A stretch of 64,000 nucleotides of DNA, taken from Chryseobacterium aurantiacum (lineage in GTDB: Bacteria; Bacteroidota; Bacteroidia; Flavobacteriales; Weeksellaceae). The stretch lies in NCBI RefSeq assembly GCF_003020585.1, contig NZ_PXUE01000002.1, positions 744,001 through 808,000 on the forward strand, written 5' to 3'. This document shows positions 43,846 through 52,128 of the stretch, piece after piece (the first letter of the stretch is position 1; the number at the start of each line of letters is the position of its first letter). The notes below the pieces were generated by a model, which saw only the letters and a list, made by a program, of their open reading frames with translations, made no database searches and had not been told where the DNA came from. Position numbers and translations under genes: made by a program.

Positions 43846-44544
43846 TTATTTCCCAAGTACAAATACAGCTGGAACTTTATGCAACTCTGGCTTTTGTTTT
43901 TGCCAGTCTTTTATGGTTTTGGTACTGATAAACTCATGTTCCGGATCATTGATATTGGCAGCGATACAAAGCTTTGTATTAGGGGATAAAAACTTTGTAA
44001 GGTCTTCAAAAAGCGCATTATTTCGATAAGGGGTTTCCATAAAAATCTGTGAATAACCGGTTTTCTGAACCATTCCTTCAAGGTGTTGAATTTGTTTCTT
44101 TTTTTCTCCTTTATCAATCGGAAGATAACCATGAAATGTAAATTCCTGACCATTGAAGCCACTGGAAATCAATGCTAAGATAATGGATGATGGTCCTGAA
44201 ATAGGAATCACCCTAATATTCTTTTCATGACACCATTTTACAATCAAATTCCCCGGATCTGCAATACATGGCAATCCTGCCTCAGACAGCAACCCGAAGT
44301 CCTGTCCTTTCATCATCAGCTCCTGAGCTTCTTTAATATCGGCATTCTCAGTATACTTATCCAATAGAAATAGTTTCAGATCTGACTGTTTTTTTTCCGG
44401 AGCAAAAAATTTAACCACTTTTCTGGCCGTTTTTTCATTTTCTACAAAGAAGTAATCAGTTTGCATGATATAATCCTTTATAACAGGTGAAAAATGAGTG
44501 ATTGAAGTATTTTCAGACAGGTAAGCTGGAAGTAAAAAAAGCAT
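43846..44544 (-). CDS. SAM-dependent methyltransferase, tetrapyrrole methylase (RsmI-like) fold
   Basis: A 232-aa protein of the tetrapyrrole methylase superfamily, related to RsmI, the 16S rRNA 2'-O-methyltransferase. It has FGLLSEAGLPCIADPGNLIVKW (the RsmI-like 'DAGTPGISDPG' position is SEAGLPCIADPG) and PISGPSSIILALISSGFNGQEFTFHGYLP, with METPYRN later. It is shorter and more divergent than canonical RsmI, and Bacteroidota often have both, so rRNA methylation is only a suggestion. It is 18 bases downstream of the phosphatase gene. Confidence 0.85.
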   Translation of the reverse strand: MLFLLPAYLSENTSITHFSPVIKDYIMQTDYFFVENEKTARKVVKFFAPEKKQSDLKLFLLDKYTENADIKEAQELMMKGQDFGLLSEAGLPCIADPGNLIVKWCHEKNIRVIPISGPSSIILALISSGFNGQEFTFHGYLPIDKGEKKKQIQHLEGMVQKTGYSQIFMETPYRNNALFEDLTKFLSPNTKLCIAANINDPEHEFISTKTIKDWQKQKPELHKVPAVFVLGK

Positions 44545-44562
44545 AGGAATTGGGTTAATAAA

Positions 44563-45033
44563 TTATGAATTTAAATTAAGAGTTTGATTGGTCAGATGGT
44601 CTGCTATTTGATTACAACCGGCATCCAATAACTGAAAGACCTTTTCGAAGTCTTCCATTCCGCCCCAATATGGATCCGGAACTTCAGTATTTTTATATTC
44701 TCCGGCTGCTTCTAAAAACAACGATACTTTTTGTCGTTCTTCTTCATTTCTAGCCTTGGAAATAACATCTTTGTATACACTGGCATCCATGCAGTAGATT
44801 TGATCAAAAATTTCAAAATCCGCCTTTGTAATAGGCCTTGATTTCTGCCTGGATATATCAATATTATGGTTAGCAGCAGTTTTAACCGCTCTTTTATCAG
44901 GATGCTCTCCTTCGTGCATGGAAATAGTTCCGGCAGAATCTACCAAAAAATCCTGAGGAACTTTTACTCTCATAATTCCCTCTGCCAGAGGGCTTCTGCA
45001 TATATTTCCCAGACAGACCATCAAAATTTTCAT
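44563..45033 (-). CDS. Low-molecular-weight protein tyrosine phosphatase
   Basis: A 156-aa cysteine phosphatase acting on phosphotyrosine, cytoplasmic. It starts MKILMVCLGNICRSPLAEG, where C-x5-R is Cys7...Arg13 followed by Ser; the general acid Asp is in VPDPYWGGMEDF near 120. The start at 45033 is preferred over the in-frame Met at 45081, because the promoter box TAGTTTTG lies at 45079-45086 and the enzyme family begins with this sequence. It is transcribed with the methylase gene downstream. The in vivo target is unknown. Confidence 0.93.
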   Translation of the reverse strand: MKILMVCLGNICRSPLAEGIMRVKVPQDFLVDSAGTISMHEGEHPDKRAVKTAANHNIDISRQKSRPITKADFEIFDQIYCMDASVYKDVISKARNEEERQKVSLFLEAAGEYKNTEVPDPYWGGMEDFEKVFQLLDAGCNQIADHLTNQTLNLNS

Positions 45034-45078
45034 AATTCTATAATTGAAAGGGGTTAAATAATATTCTATTCTATGTGA

Positions 45079-45086
45079 CAAAACTA
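45079..45086 (-). promoter_or_regulatory. -7 promoter box (TAGTTTTG) for the phosphatase gene
   Basis: Matches TAnnTTTG and lies 45 bases before the phosphatase start at 45033, overlapping the alternative upstream start. Confidence 0.5.
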
Positions 45087-45091
45087 AATAA

Positions 45092-45121
45092 AAAATGAAG
45101 AATACAACGATTCTTCATTTT
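45092..45121 (-). terminator. Terminator of dnaA
   Basis: AAAATGAAGAAT pairs perfectly with ATTCTTCATTTT around ACAACG, with a T-rich minus-strand tail. Confidence 0.8.
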
Positions 45122-45144
45122 AAATTATTTTGGGTTAAGAATGA

Positions 45145-46599
45145 TTACTGCTTGATTCTTTCAGTAAGATCCTTCACGTATTTCTTAATTTCTTTATCAA
45201 TTTTTGAAACATCCTTGATGGTATCACAAGCATACATTACCGTTGAGTGATCCTTTCCTCCCATTTCTTCACCGATCTTAGTAAATGTAGAATTGGTGAA
45301 TGCTTTTGAGAAGTACATCGCCAGCTGTCTTGGTAAAGCAATCTCTCTCTTTCTTGTTTTGGAAAGAAGTTGCTCTTTTTTGATTCCAAAATAGTCACAC
45401 ACCACTTCCTGAATATAAGGAATATTGATTACTTTCTTTTGGTTGGCAGCAATTCTGTTGATTGTTTCTTTTAATAGTTCAAGACTTAAGTCTCTCTTAT
45501 ATACCGTAGAATAAGCAATTACTGAGTTGATTACCCCAATTAGCTCTCTTACGTTGGTTTTTGCTTCTGCAGCAAGGAAATCAAGCATATCTCCCGGAAG
45601 AACAATTCCGTCTCTGCTTAATTTGTCTTCAATAATTTGTCTTCTTGTGGATAAATCCGGAGATTTTATCTCTGCAGAAAGTCCCCATTTGAAACGGGAA
45701 ACAATTCTATCCTGAATATCCATAATGTCTGCAGGAGCTTTATCTGAAGTAAGGATAATCTGTTTTCCGTTTTGATGCAGGTGATCGAAAATATGGAAGA
45801 AGCTATCCTGAGTTGCCGATTTTCCTGACAAGAACTGAATATCATCTATAATCAGTACATCTACCATCTGATAGAAGTTTGCAAATTCTGTCTGTTTGTG
45901 AGCTTTTGCAGCTGAAATAAACTGTTGAATGAACTTTTCTGAAGATAAATAAAGTACTACCTTATCCGGAAACTGGTTCTTTACTTCAAGACCAACTGCC
46001 TGACCCAGGTGAGTCTTTCCAACTCCGTAACCTCCATATAAAAATAGTGGGTTAAATGCTGTAGCTCCAGGTCTTTTGGCAATAGATCTTGCCACAGTAG
46101 CTGCAAATTTATTGCTTTCTCCTTCTACATAACTATCAAACGAATAATCCGGCTTCAGGTTAGAATCAATATTTACTTTTCTTATTCCAGGGACCACGAA
46201 AGGGTTTACAATATTAGCTGAAAATCCTTGTGGCATTGTTTCTTGCGTTTTTGGAGTAGGAACGCTTTGTCCCTTCATGTTCATGGTAACCGGTTTTTCC
46301 TCACCTTTTGGCCTGTTTTCCATTACGGAATACCATAGTTTAACTCCTTTTCCTACATTTTTCTTCAGGGCAGCAGAAAGTAAGGACAAGTAATTGTCCT
46401 CAATGTATTCCTTGTAAAAATCACTCGGTACGATAAGTGTAAGGTTATTAGCGACTAACGAAAGTGGCTGTACCTTATCAAATAACATATCGAAAGATTT
46501 TTCAAGTTTCTTCAGGTCAGAATTGTCTTCAGCTGCGTTCAAATTATCGCGCATAAACTGAAGGCACTTCTGCCATATCATCATTAAATTGTCATCCAT
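45145..46599 (-). CDS. dnaA: Chromosomal replication initiator DnaA
   Basis: Binds DnaA boxes and opens the replication origin. It is 484 aa, full length. Domain I 1-85, a flexible Gln/Pro-rich linker about 100-135, the AAA+ core with Walker A GGYGVGKT at 189-196 and Walker B IDDIQF from 251, sensor text near RIVSRFKWGL, and the DNA-binding domain with GGKDHSTVMYACDTI at the signature region. It is a single gene with its own terminator, divergent to a thioesterase. No dnaN or recF neighbour and no DnaA-box cluster is present, so the origin is probably elsewhere. Confidence 0.98.
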   Translation of the reverse strand: MDDNLMMIWQKCLQFMRDNLNAAEDNSDLKKLEKSFDMLFDKVQPLSLVANNLTLIVPSDFYKEYIEDNYLSLLSAALKKNVGKGVKLWYSVMENRPKGEEKPVTMNMKGQSVPTPKTQETMPQGFSANIVNPFVVPGIRKVNIDSNLKPDYSFDSYVEGESNKFAATVARSIAKRPGATAFNPLFLYGGYGVGKTHLGQAVGLEVKNQFPDKVVLYLSSEKFIQQFISAAKAHKQTEFANFYQMVDVLIIDDIQFLSGKSATQDSFFHIFDHLHQNGKQIILTSDKAPADIMDIQDRIVSRFKWGLSAEIKSPDLSTRRQIIEDKLSRDGIVLPGDMLDFLAAEAKTNVRELIGVINSVIAYSTVYKRDLSLELLKETINRIAANQKKVINIPYIQEVVCDYFGIKKEQLLSKTRKREIALPRQLAMYFSKAFTNSTFTKIGEEMGGKDHSTVMYACDTIKDVSKIDKEIKKYVKDLTERIKQ

Positions 46600-46705
46600 T
46601 ATTATGCCCTGATTATTCTTTGTTTGTACTGTTTTTTAGAAGGAAGACAAAGGTCCAATATTTTCTTTTCAAAAAAAAATATTGCAGGTATTGATTATTT
46701 AAAAA

Positions 46706-46713
46706 TATATTTG
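46706..46713 (+). promoter_or_regulatory. -7 promoter box (TATATTTG) for the thioesterase
   Basis: Exact TAnnTTTG match with TTG about 21 bases upstream. It decides the thioesterase start: the ATG at 46715 is too close to be transcribed, so 46736 is used. Confidence 0.55.
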
Positions 46714-46735
46714 TATGTATAATTTAACACCTAAA

Positions 46736-47143
46736 ATGATACACACAACACACTCAATACGAGTACGTTACGCTGAAACAGATCCTATGAAATATGTATA
46801 CTATGGGAACTATGCTGAATACTTCGAAGTTGGCAGGGTTGAGCTCTTCCGAAGCATAGGAATTTCATACGATGAAATTGAAAACCAAGGAATTTGGCTG
46901 CCTGTTTCGGAGTATAAAATTAAGTATATCCGACCAGCTTTGTATGATCAAAAATTAGAAATTCATACTTATGTAAAAAAAATTCCGGGTGTAAGAATTG
47001 ATTTTGAATATGAAATTTACAATGAAGAGCATATCAAAATTACGGAAGCATCCACTACTCTCTTTTTTCTGGATGCGAAAACCAACAAGGTTATTAAATG
47101 TCCGGATTTTCTGATGGAACTTATAAAAGCTAATTGGAAATAG
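46736..47143 (+). CDS. Acyl-CoA thioesterase, YbgC/FadM-like hotdog protein
   Basis: A 135-aa single hotdog-fold thioesterase that hydrolyses acyl-CoA. It has the family motif RYAETDPMKYVYYGNYAEYFEVGR, where the Asp of ETDPM is catalytic, and a characteristic IKYIRPALYDQ strand. The ATG at 46736 is preferred over 46715 because of the promoter position; it gives a typical family length. It is separated from pheA by about 140 bases. The physiological substrate is unknown. Confidence 0.9.
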   Translation: MIHTTHSIRVRYAETDPMKYVYYGNYAEYFEVGRVELFRSIGISYDEIENQGIWLPVSEYKIKYIRPALYDQKLEIHTYVKKIPGVRIDFEYEIYNEEHIKITEASTTLFFLDAKTNKVIKCPDFLMELIKANWK

Positions 47144-47283
47144 CAGATTGGCAAAGAAAGTTATAGTTTTTCAAACGACAAGCAACTTTAAACCTTAAAA
47201 TTTGAACCTTAAACACTAACCCATTTGTGATTTAATTCGCACCTTTGTACCTTTATTTTTAATCATACCTTATATCAATATTT

Positions 47284-48132
47284 ATGAAGATTGCATTTTT
47301 GGGGCCTCACGCCAGCTTTACCCAGCTTGCCACCGCACAGCTTTTTCCTAATGATGAGCTACTACCACAAGCCAGTATTCTGGATTGTTTCAGTGTCGTG
47401 GAAAATGGAGATGCAGTAAAGGCTGTTGTACCCTTGGAAAACTCCATAGAAGGAACTGTTTCCATGACGCTGGATTATTTGTATAAGACACCGTCTATTA
47501 AAATTGAGGCAGAAGCAGTAATGCCGATTGCCCATCACCTTATGATTCATCCGGACAACCCGGTTGAGGATATGGAGAGAATTTACTCACACCCTCAGGC
47601 ATTGGCTCAGAGCTTTCATTTTCTTGATACTCATTACAAGGATATTCCAAAGCAGGATTTTTCTTCTACAGCAGCGGCGGCGAAGTACGTTTCTGAAAAC
47701 AAGGACATGAAAATTGCAGCCGTTGCCAATCAGTACGCTGCCAATTTATATGGATTGAAGATCATTAATCGTAACATACAGGATTTTGAACAAAACCATA
47801 CCCGATTTATCATTATATCAAAACTACAGAATAAATACGAAAATGAAACCCTGCAGACACTAGGAGAGAAATCCGGAATGCTTATTACGCTTCCCGAAGA
47901 TCATCCCGGAGGACTGCATCAGGTCTTATCAGTTTTTGCATGGAGAAAGATGAACCTTAGCAAGATTGAATCAAGAACCCTAAAAACAGGGCTAGGAAAC
48001 TATTTCTTCTTTATCAATGTGGAAGGTTCTTGGAATGACGTTCTTCACGGGAACGCCCTTAAAGAACTTGAATCCATTAATGCAGACGTTGATTTCCTTG
48101 GAAATTATAAAGAATTTCTGCTAGAAAGCTAA
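47284..48132 (+). CDS. pheA: Prephenate dehydratase
   Basis: Converts prephenate to phenylpyruvate in phenylalanine synthesis. It is 282 aa, the monofunctional form with no chorismate mutase domain. The catalytic domain (about 1-185) contains PLENSIEGTVSMTLDYL and the invariant HTRFIIIS near 180. The C-terminal ACT domain has GGLHQVLSVFAWRKMNLSKIESRT, the expected phenylalanine-binding segment, with ESRT where many have ESRP. Feedback inhibition by phenylalanine is therefore likely. It is monocistronic with a terminator directly after it. Confidence 0.96.
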   Translation: MKIAFLGPHASFTQLATAQLFPNDELLPQASILDCFSVVENGDAVKAVVPLENSIEGTVSMTLDYLYKTPSIKIEAEAVMPIAHHLMIHPDNPVEDMERIYSHPQALAQSFHFLDTHYKDIPKQDFSSTAAAAKYVSENKDMKIAAVANQYAANLYGLKIINRNIQDFEQNHTRFIIISKLQNKYENETLQTLGEKSGMLITLPEDHPGGLHQVLSVFAWRKMNLSKIESRTLKTGLGNYFFFINVEGSWNDVLHGNALKELESINADVDFLGNYKEFLLES

Positions 48133-48161
48133 AAATAGACTCACAAATCCACTTTATAGAG

Positions 48162-48191
48162 CACTGTTATTTAAAATAACAGTGTTTTTTT
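48162..48191 (+). terminator. Terminator of pheA
   Basis: CACTGTTA pairs with TAACAGTG across a short A/T loop and is followed by seven T. Confidence 0.85.
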
Positions 48192-48503
48192 ATGGGAAAT
48201 AATGATCAAAAACATAAAAAAGGAACAAAAAACACAATAATAAATACCTCATCAACAATAGCTTATACCCTATAAAATAACCCACACAAAAGGGAGATTT
48301 ATCTTTTTTAAACCCCTCAGACCCATCCTTTTATTGTGAATAAATCATCAATAACTCGTAAATACATTATGCAATAATATTTATTAAAATATAAACATAC
48401 GTTTAAAAATATCACATCATAATTGGATAAAAAATAAAAAATTCACAATGATGAGTATAATTTTTATTGTATATTTGTTAGCAACTAAATAAAAATCTTG
48501 ATC
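48192..48503. other. AT-rich intergenic region, no gene seen
   Basis: About 310 bases without coding potential; it holds the promoter of the 48504 gene at its right end. Confidence 0.5.
48470..48477 (+). promoter_or_regulatory. -7 promoter box (TATATTTG) for the 48504 gene
   Basis: Exact TAnnTTTG match, 26 bases before the ATG at 48504. Confidence 0.55.
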
Positions 48504-49211
48504 ATGAAAACTAAAATTTACAGCTTAGTATTAGCTTGTGCCACCTTGCCCTTATTTTCACAAGTTGGTATCAACACAGACACTCCCACACAAACCTTGG
48601 ACGTAAACGGAACCTTAAGAGTTCGTGTTACGCCCGCAGCAGGTACAGTAACCGGATACAATATTTTAGCTCAGGACACAAGCTCCCAAGAAGTTTTCTC
48701 AATGGATCCGCAATTAATAATTGCTGCTTCCAGTGTAAATTCAGGAATGTTTGCAGCCAGAAAAACTACAGGAATAAGTCTTTTAAGTCTTGGTCTTTTC
48801 CCATCTGGATTCAGAGCTGTTAACTTTGTAGCGGCAGAAAGAACGATAGGATCTGCAGCAATGTTCTCAGATACCGACAATACTTTCATTGTTCCCTCTA
48901 CAGGAGTTTATTACATAGGATTTTCGTTCCGTTACGGAACTGGTGTACAAGCCTCATTATTGGCAAACTCACCTGGTGTTGGAATCGTAAGAACCAGAAG
49001 TGGGGTTGCAACCACAATTGATAGCCGTGCATTCAGTGGTATTGATGTTACTTTATTAAAGTTAACGATATCAGATGCAAATATTAGCTCAATATATTCA
49101 CTACAAGCAGGGGATAAAATTTCTTTTGGACTTGTAGGCTCTTCTCTTCTTGATGCAGGAATATTAGGTTCGAGTGTTGCCGCATTCACTATTTACAAAG
49201 TATCCAATTAA
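48504..49211 (+). CDS. Secreted protein with possible C1q/TNF-like C-terminal domain
   Basis: A 235-aa secreted protein; signal peptide MKTKIYSLVLACATLPLFS. Mature residues begin QVGINTDTPTQTLDVNGTLRV, the phrase typical of flavobacterial surface proteins with a short head and a variable C-terminal domain. Residues about 100-235 look like a ten-strand jelly roll: VPSTGVYYIGFSFRYG, LTISDANISSIYSLQAGDKIS and SSVAAFTIYKVSN fit the C1q/TNF pattern. No T9SS tail is visible. Function unknown; the fold call is an inference from strand pattern. The true start is ATG 48504, not the upstream TTG. Confidence 0.82.
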   Translation: MKTKIYSLVLACATLPLFSQVGINTDTPTQTLDVNGTLRVRVTPAAGTVTGYNILAQDTSSQEVFSMDPQLIIAASSVNSGMFAARKTTGISLLSLGLFPSGFRAVNFVAAERTIGSAAMFSDTDNTFIVPSTGVYYIGFSFRYGTGVQASLLANSPGVGIVRTRSGVATTIDSRAFSGIDVTLLKLTISDANISSIYSLQAGDKISFGLVGSSLLDAGILGSSVAAFTIYKVSN

Positions 49212-49240
49212 TATAAACATATTGTTAGTTATCTATACCG

Positions 49241-49277
49241 TTAGCCCATTACAACAACTGTAATGGGTTAATTTTTT
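49241..49277 (+). terminator. Terminator of the 48504 gene
   Basis: CCCATTAC pairs with GTAATGGG, extended by weaker TTA/TAA pairs, followed by six T. Confidence 0.85.
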
Positions 49278-49299
49278 AGGGACCCAATTCAAATTTCTT

Positions 49300-49307
49300 T
49301 ATATTTG
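49300..49307 (+). promoter_or_regulatory. -7 promoter box (TATATTTG) for the DUF2339 gene
   Basis: Exact TAnnTTTG match, 14 bases before the gene start. Confidence 0.55.
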
Positions 49308-49321
49308 ATAAAAACTATATA

Positions 49322-51541
49322 ATGAATGAATACTTTGCTGTTATACTAATTGTAGTTATTGCCATTGTCTTCAATACCCTGAACACCAAGATCCGAAAAC
49401 TTGAAAAAGAAATATCAGATCTCAATTCCAAGGTCAATAAAAAGACATTGCAATCTGAAGTAACTCCAGAAGTAACTCCGGCAGAAGAACTCATCACCCC
49501 TCAACAAATACCCCTGCAGGAATCTCCTAGGGAAGAAATAAGACCTCATGAGACTGAAAATCTACCACCTCCTGAACAAAAGGATTGGCTAAGTCCTGTA
49601 TTTGAATTCTTAAAGCAAAATATCCTTACTATTATTGGTATTTTTACTCTGGTTCTTGGTATAGGTTATTTTGTAAAATATGCCATTGATAAAAACTGGA
49701 TAGGAGAAACCGCAAGAGCCGGAATAGGCCTTTGTACAGGTGCCGGAATAATACTCATCGGGCATTTTCTCCGAAAAAACTATAAAACATTTGCATCCAT
49801 TATAACGGGAGGCGGAATTGCCATTTTATACTTTACTGCTACCATAGCTTTTCGGGAATACTACCTGTTCTCCCAAAACACAGCTTTTGTTATCACTTCC
49901 CTGATTACAGCTATTTCTATTATTTTATCCTATTATTATAAAAGTGAAGTACTGATTATCACTTCATTGATTGGAGGTTTTACAGCACCATTAATGATCA
50001 GTACAGGGCAAAGCAACTACCCTTTCCTATTCATTTATCTTACCCTTTTAAATATAGGAATGCTTGCTGTTACTTTTCTTCAACATTGGAAAAGCGTGGG
50101 TTGGGCAGCCTATGTTTTCACCACCATCTATCTGTTTTATTGGACCGAAGAAAAGCCACAGCTGTTGAGTGTTACTTTTTATATGATCAGCTATGGGATC
50201 TTCTACCTGTTTGCTTTACTTGACTATTTTAGAAAAAAAGAACTTACCACTCTGGATATTCTAATGCTTGTATTGATAAATTGTTCAAGCGTCATGGGGC
50301 TTTATTATATCTTTGAACAATTACAATACGAACCTGTCATTATTTTCCCGATTATTTTCGCAATGGTAAATGCAGTTCTTTTCTTTAAAGAGCATGCAAG
50401 AAAAAGTACAGGAACATCTTTTTCTGTGTTTGCGGGGATAACGGTTAGTTTAGTCACCATAGCCATTGCCCTTCAATTTAAGGCCCACCTTATCACAAGC
50501 ATCTGGGCTATAGAAAGCACCCTGCTTCTTTTTATTTGGAAAAAAACAGGTCACAAAATCTTCAAAATTTGTTTTCATCTCCTTTTTCCTTTGGTCATCT
50601 TTGCCCAAATTGTTACCTGGAGCGAATATTTCAATGCAGAAAACCTCAGCATCGTATTTAATCCTGTATTTTTAACCAGCTTGGTGACAATCATTGCAAC
50701 AGTAATTAATTTATACTTATTAAGGAATACAAAAACAGAAAAGAGTGACTTTTTTGAAGATCTTACAGCTATAATTAGTTACGGGGTAATTTATATTGCC
50801 CTGCTTCTTGAGATCACCTACCATATGTACGATATGCCATGGGGGCCTATCAGTAATGTAGGACTGTTATTCACCATCTATTATATTTTTGCATTATTGG
50901 TCGTAAGAAAACAACTAAAAATCAGCAATGAAATTCAAACGGGTCTGATTATAATCCTTTGCTTTTTGATGATGATCAATATTTCTGCTTCCACATCAGA
51001 AGTAGTTAAAAATATCCTCTCAAAGAAACTTACACCAGGTTTTTATTTGTTACATCTGCTTCAGTGGATACCTCTTATCTATGTAATTTTTAAAATCATT
51101 CCCAACACAGAATTTCACAAATCCAAAATTTCTTACTGGATCATTTCATTGGCACTCATTACTTCGGTAAGCTGTGAGCTTCATCATACGTATGTTTTAA
51201 CCGTTTCTCAGGATGTTATGAGTTCTTATACAGCAAAGAAACATTTTAACATTCTTTACTTACCAATCATTTGGACCATTCTCGCCAGTATGTTTATTTA
51301 TATCGGACTTAAAAAAGACATTCAGGAATACAGCAAGATAGGGTTTGTGCTTGTAGGAATTATGGTTCTAAAACTTTATGGTTATGATGTATGGCAAATG
51401 GATAACATTTCAAGAATCAGCGCATTTATTGCATTGGGACTGATATTATTGTTGAGTTCATTTATGTTTCAACGCCTTAAGAATATCATCAAAAACATGG
51501 TTGATAAAAAAGATAAAAACGAAGAAAATATAGATTTATAA
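49322..51541 (+). CDS. DUF2339 family polytopic membrane protein
   Basis: A 739-aa inner-membrane protein with more than 20 hydrophobic segments. The first helix is followed by a coiled coil (KIRKLEKEISDLNSKVNK) and a Pro/Glu-rich linker (about 50-95), then the DUF2339 block with FGYFVKYAIDKNWIGETARA-type text, GAGIILIGHFLRKNYKTFA and TGGGIAILYFTATIAFREYY. No activity is known for this family. It is followed by a secreted protein gene 113 bases later. The N-terminal coiled coil and linker suggest interaction with a partner. Confidence 0.85.
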   Translation: MNEYFAVILIVVIAIVFNTLNTKIRKLEKEISDLNSKVNKKTLQSEVTPEVTPAEELITPQQIPLQESPREEIRPHETENLPPPEQKDWLSPVFEFLKQNILTIIGIFTLVLGIGYFVKYAIDKNWIGETARAGIGLCTGAGIILIGHFLRKNYKTFASIITGGGIAILYFTATIAFREYYLFSQNTAFVITSLITAISIILSYYYKSEVLIITSLIGGFTAPLMISTGQSNYPFLFIYLTLLNIGMLAVTFLQHWKSVGWAAYVFTTIYLFYWTEEKPQLLSVTFYMISYGIFYLFALLDYFRKKELTTLDILMLVLINCSSVMGLYYIFEQLQYEPVIIFPIIFAMVNAVLFFKEHARKSTGTSFSVFAGITVSLVTIAIALQFKAHLITSIWAIESTLLLFIWKKTGHKIFKICFHLLFPLVIFAQIVTWSEYFNAENLSIVFNPVFLTSLVTIIATVINLYLLRNTKTEKSDFFEDLTAIISYGVIYIALLLEITYHMYDMPWGPISNVGLLFTIYYIFALLVVRKQLKISNEIQTGLIIILCFLMMINISASTSEVVKNILSKKLTPGFYLLHLLQWIPLIYVIFKIIPNTEFHKSKISYWIISLALITSVSCELHHTYVLTVSQDVMSSYTAKKHFNILYLPIIWTILASMFIYIGLKKDIQEYSKIGFVLVGIMVLKLYGYDVWQMDNISRISAFIALGLILLLSSFMFQRLKNIIKNMVDKKDKNEENIDL

Positions 51542-51654
51542 TTAACATAAAAGCTCTTATTTATAAATAAAACTTAAAACATCTCAAGATCTGATTCACA
51601 TTTTATAAAAAATAACTATATTTATCACGTTTTTAACAGTTATATATTCCGATT

Positions 51655-52077
51655 ATGAAAAAATTACTCTATTCTTTTTTAATACTGTCATCTGCCACTT
51701 TATTTGCACAGAAAAAACTTGCAGTTGCTGACAATACTATTGGAACAGTAGATCTGTTCAATGCAAAAAAATCTCTTATGCAGGTTTCAAAGGTGTACAA
51801 CAGTGCAGCAAGCCTTCCCGCAGCCTTGAAAAAATACAGCTCAGTTTTCACTAATGGAGTTACTGAATATAAATTCAAAAACGGCCACAACGTATTAGAT
51901 GTAATGACCTTGGCTGAAATCAACAAGCAACATAATCTTCCTGAGAACAACCTTGTTTTCATTGATGGATATGAGTTTAGAGATTCGGCAACTAAGATAT
52001 TCCCTGAGATTGTAGCCAAATCAGAGAAAAAAGATTATAACGGCAATACAACGTACTACATTTACACAACGAAGTAA
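51655..52077 (+). CDS. Small secreted protein of unknown function
   Basis: A 140-aa protein with a signal peptide (MKKLLYSFLILSSATLFA, then QKK), probably periplasmic. The mature part is basic and has a repeated-looking FTNGVTEYKFKNGHNVLDVMTL and LPENNLVFIDGYEFRDS. I do not recognise a family. It follows the DUF2339 gene with a shared terminator, so it is perhaps co-transcribed. Confidence 0.75.
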   Translation: MKKLLYSFLILSSATLFAQKKLAVADNTIGTVDLFNAKKSLMQVSKVYNSAASLPAALKKYSSVFTNGVTEYKFKNGHNVLDVMTLAEINKQHNLPENNLVFIDGYEFRDSATKIFPEIVAKSEKKDYNGNTTYYIYTTK

Positions 52078-52094
52078 TTTCTAAACAATACAAA

Positions 52095-52125
52095 AAAAAG
52101 GATACTATAAAACAGTATCCTTTTT
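52095..52125. terminator. Bidirectional terminator
   Basis: AAAAAGGATACT pairs perfectly with AGTATCCTTTTT around ATAAAAC, between two convergent genes. Confidence 0.88.
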
Positions 52126-52128
52126 ATT

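Noticed and set aside
45145-46735. Replication origin beside dnaA
   Set aside because: No cluster of TTATCCACA-type boxes in the 46600-46735 gap; perfect boxes found (about 4165, 4360 and 45645) are scattered inside genes, and dnaN, recF or rpmH are absent.
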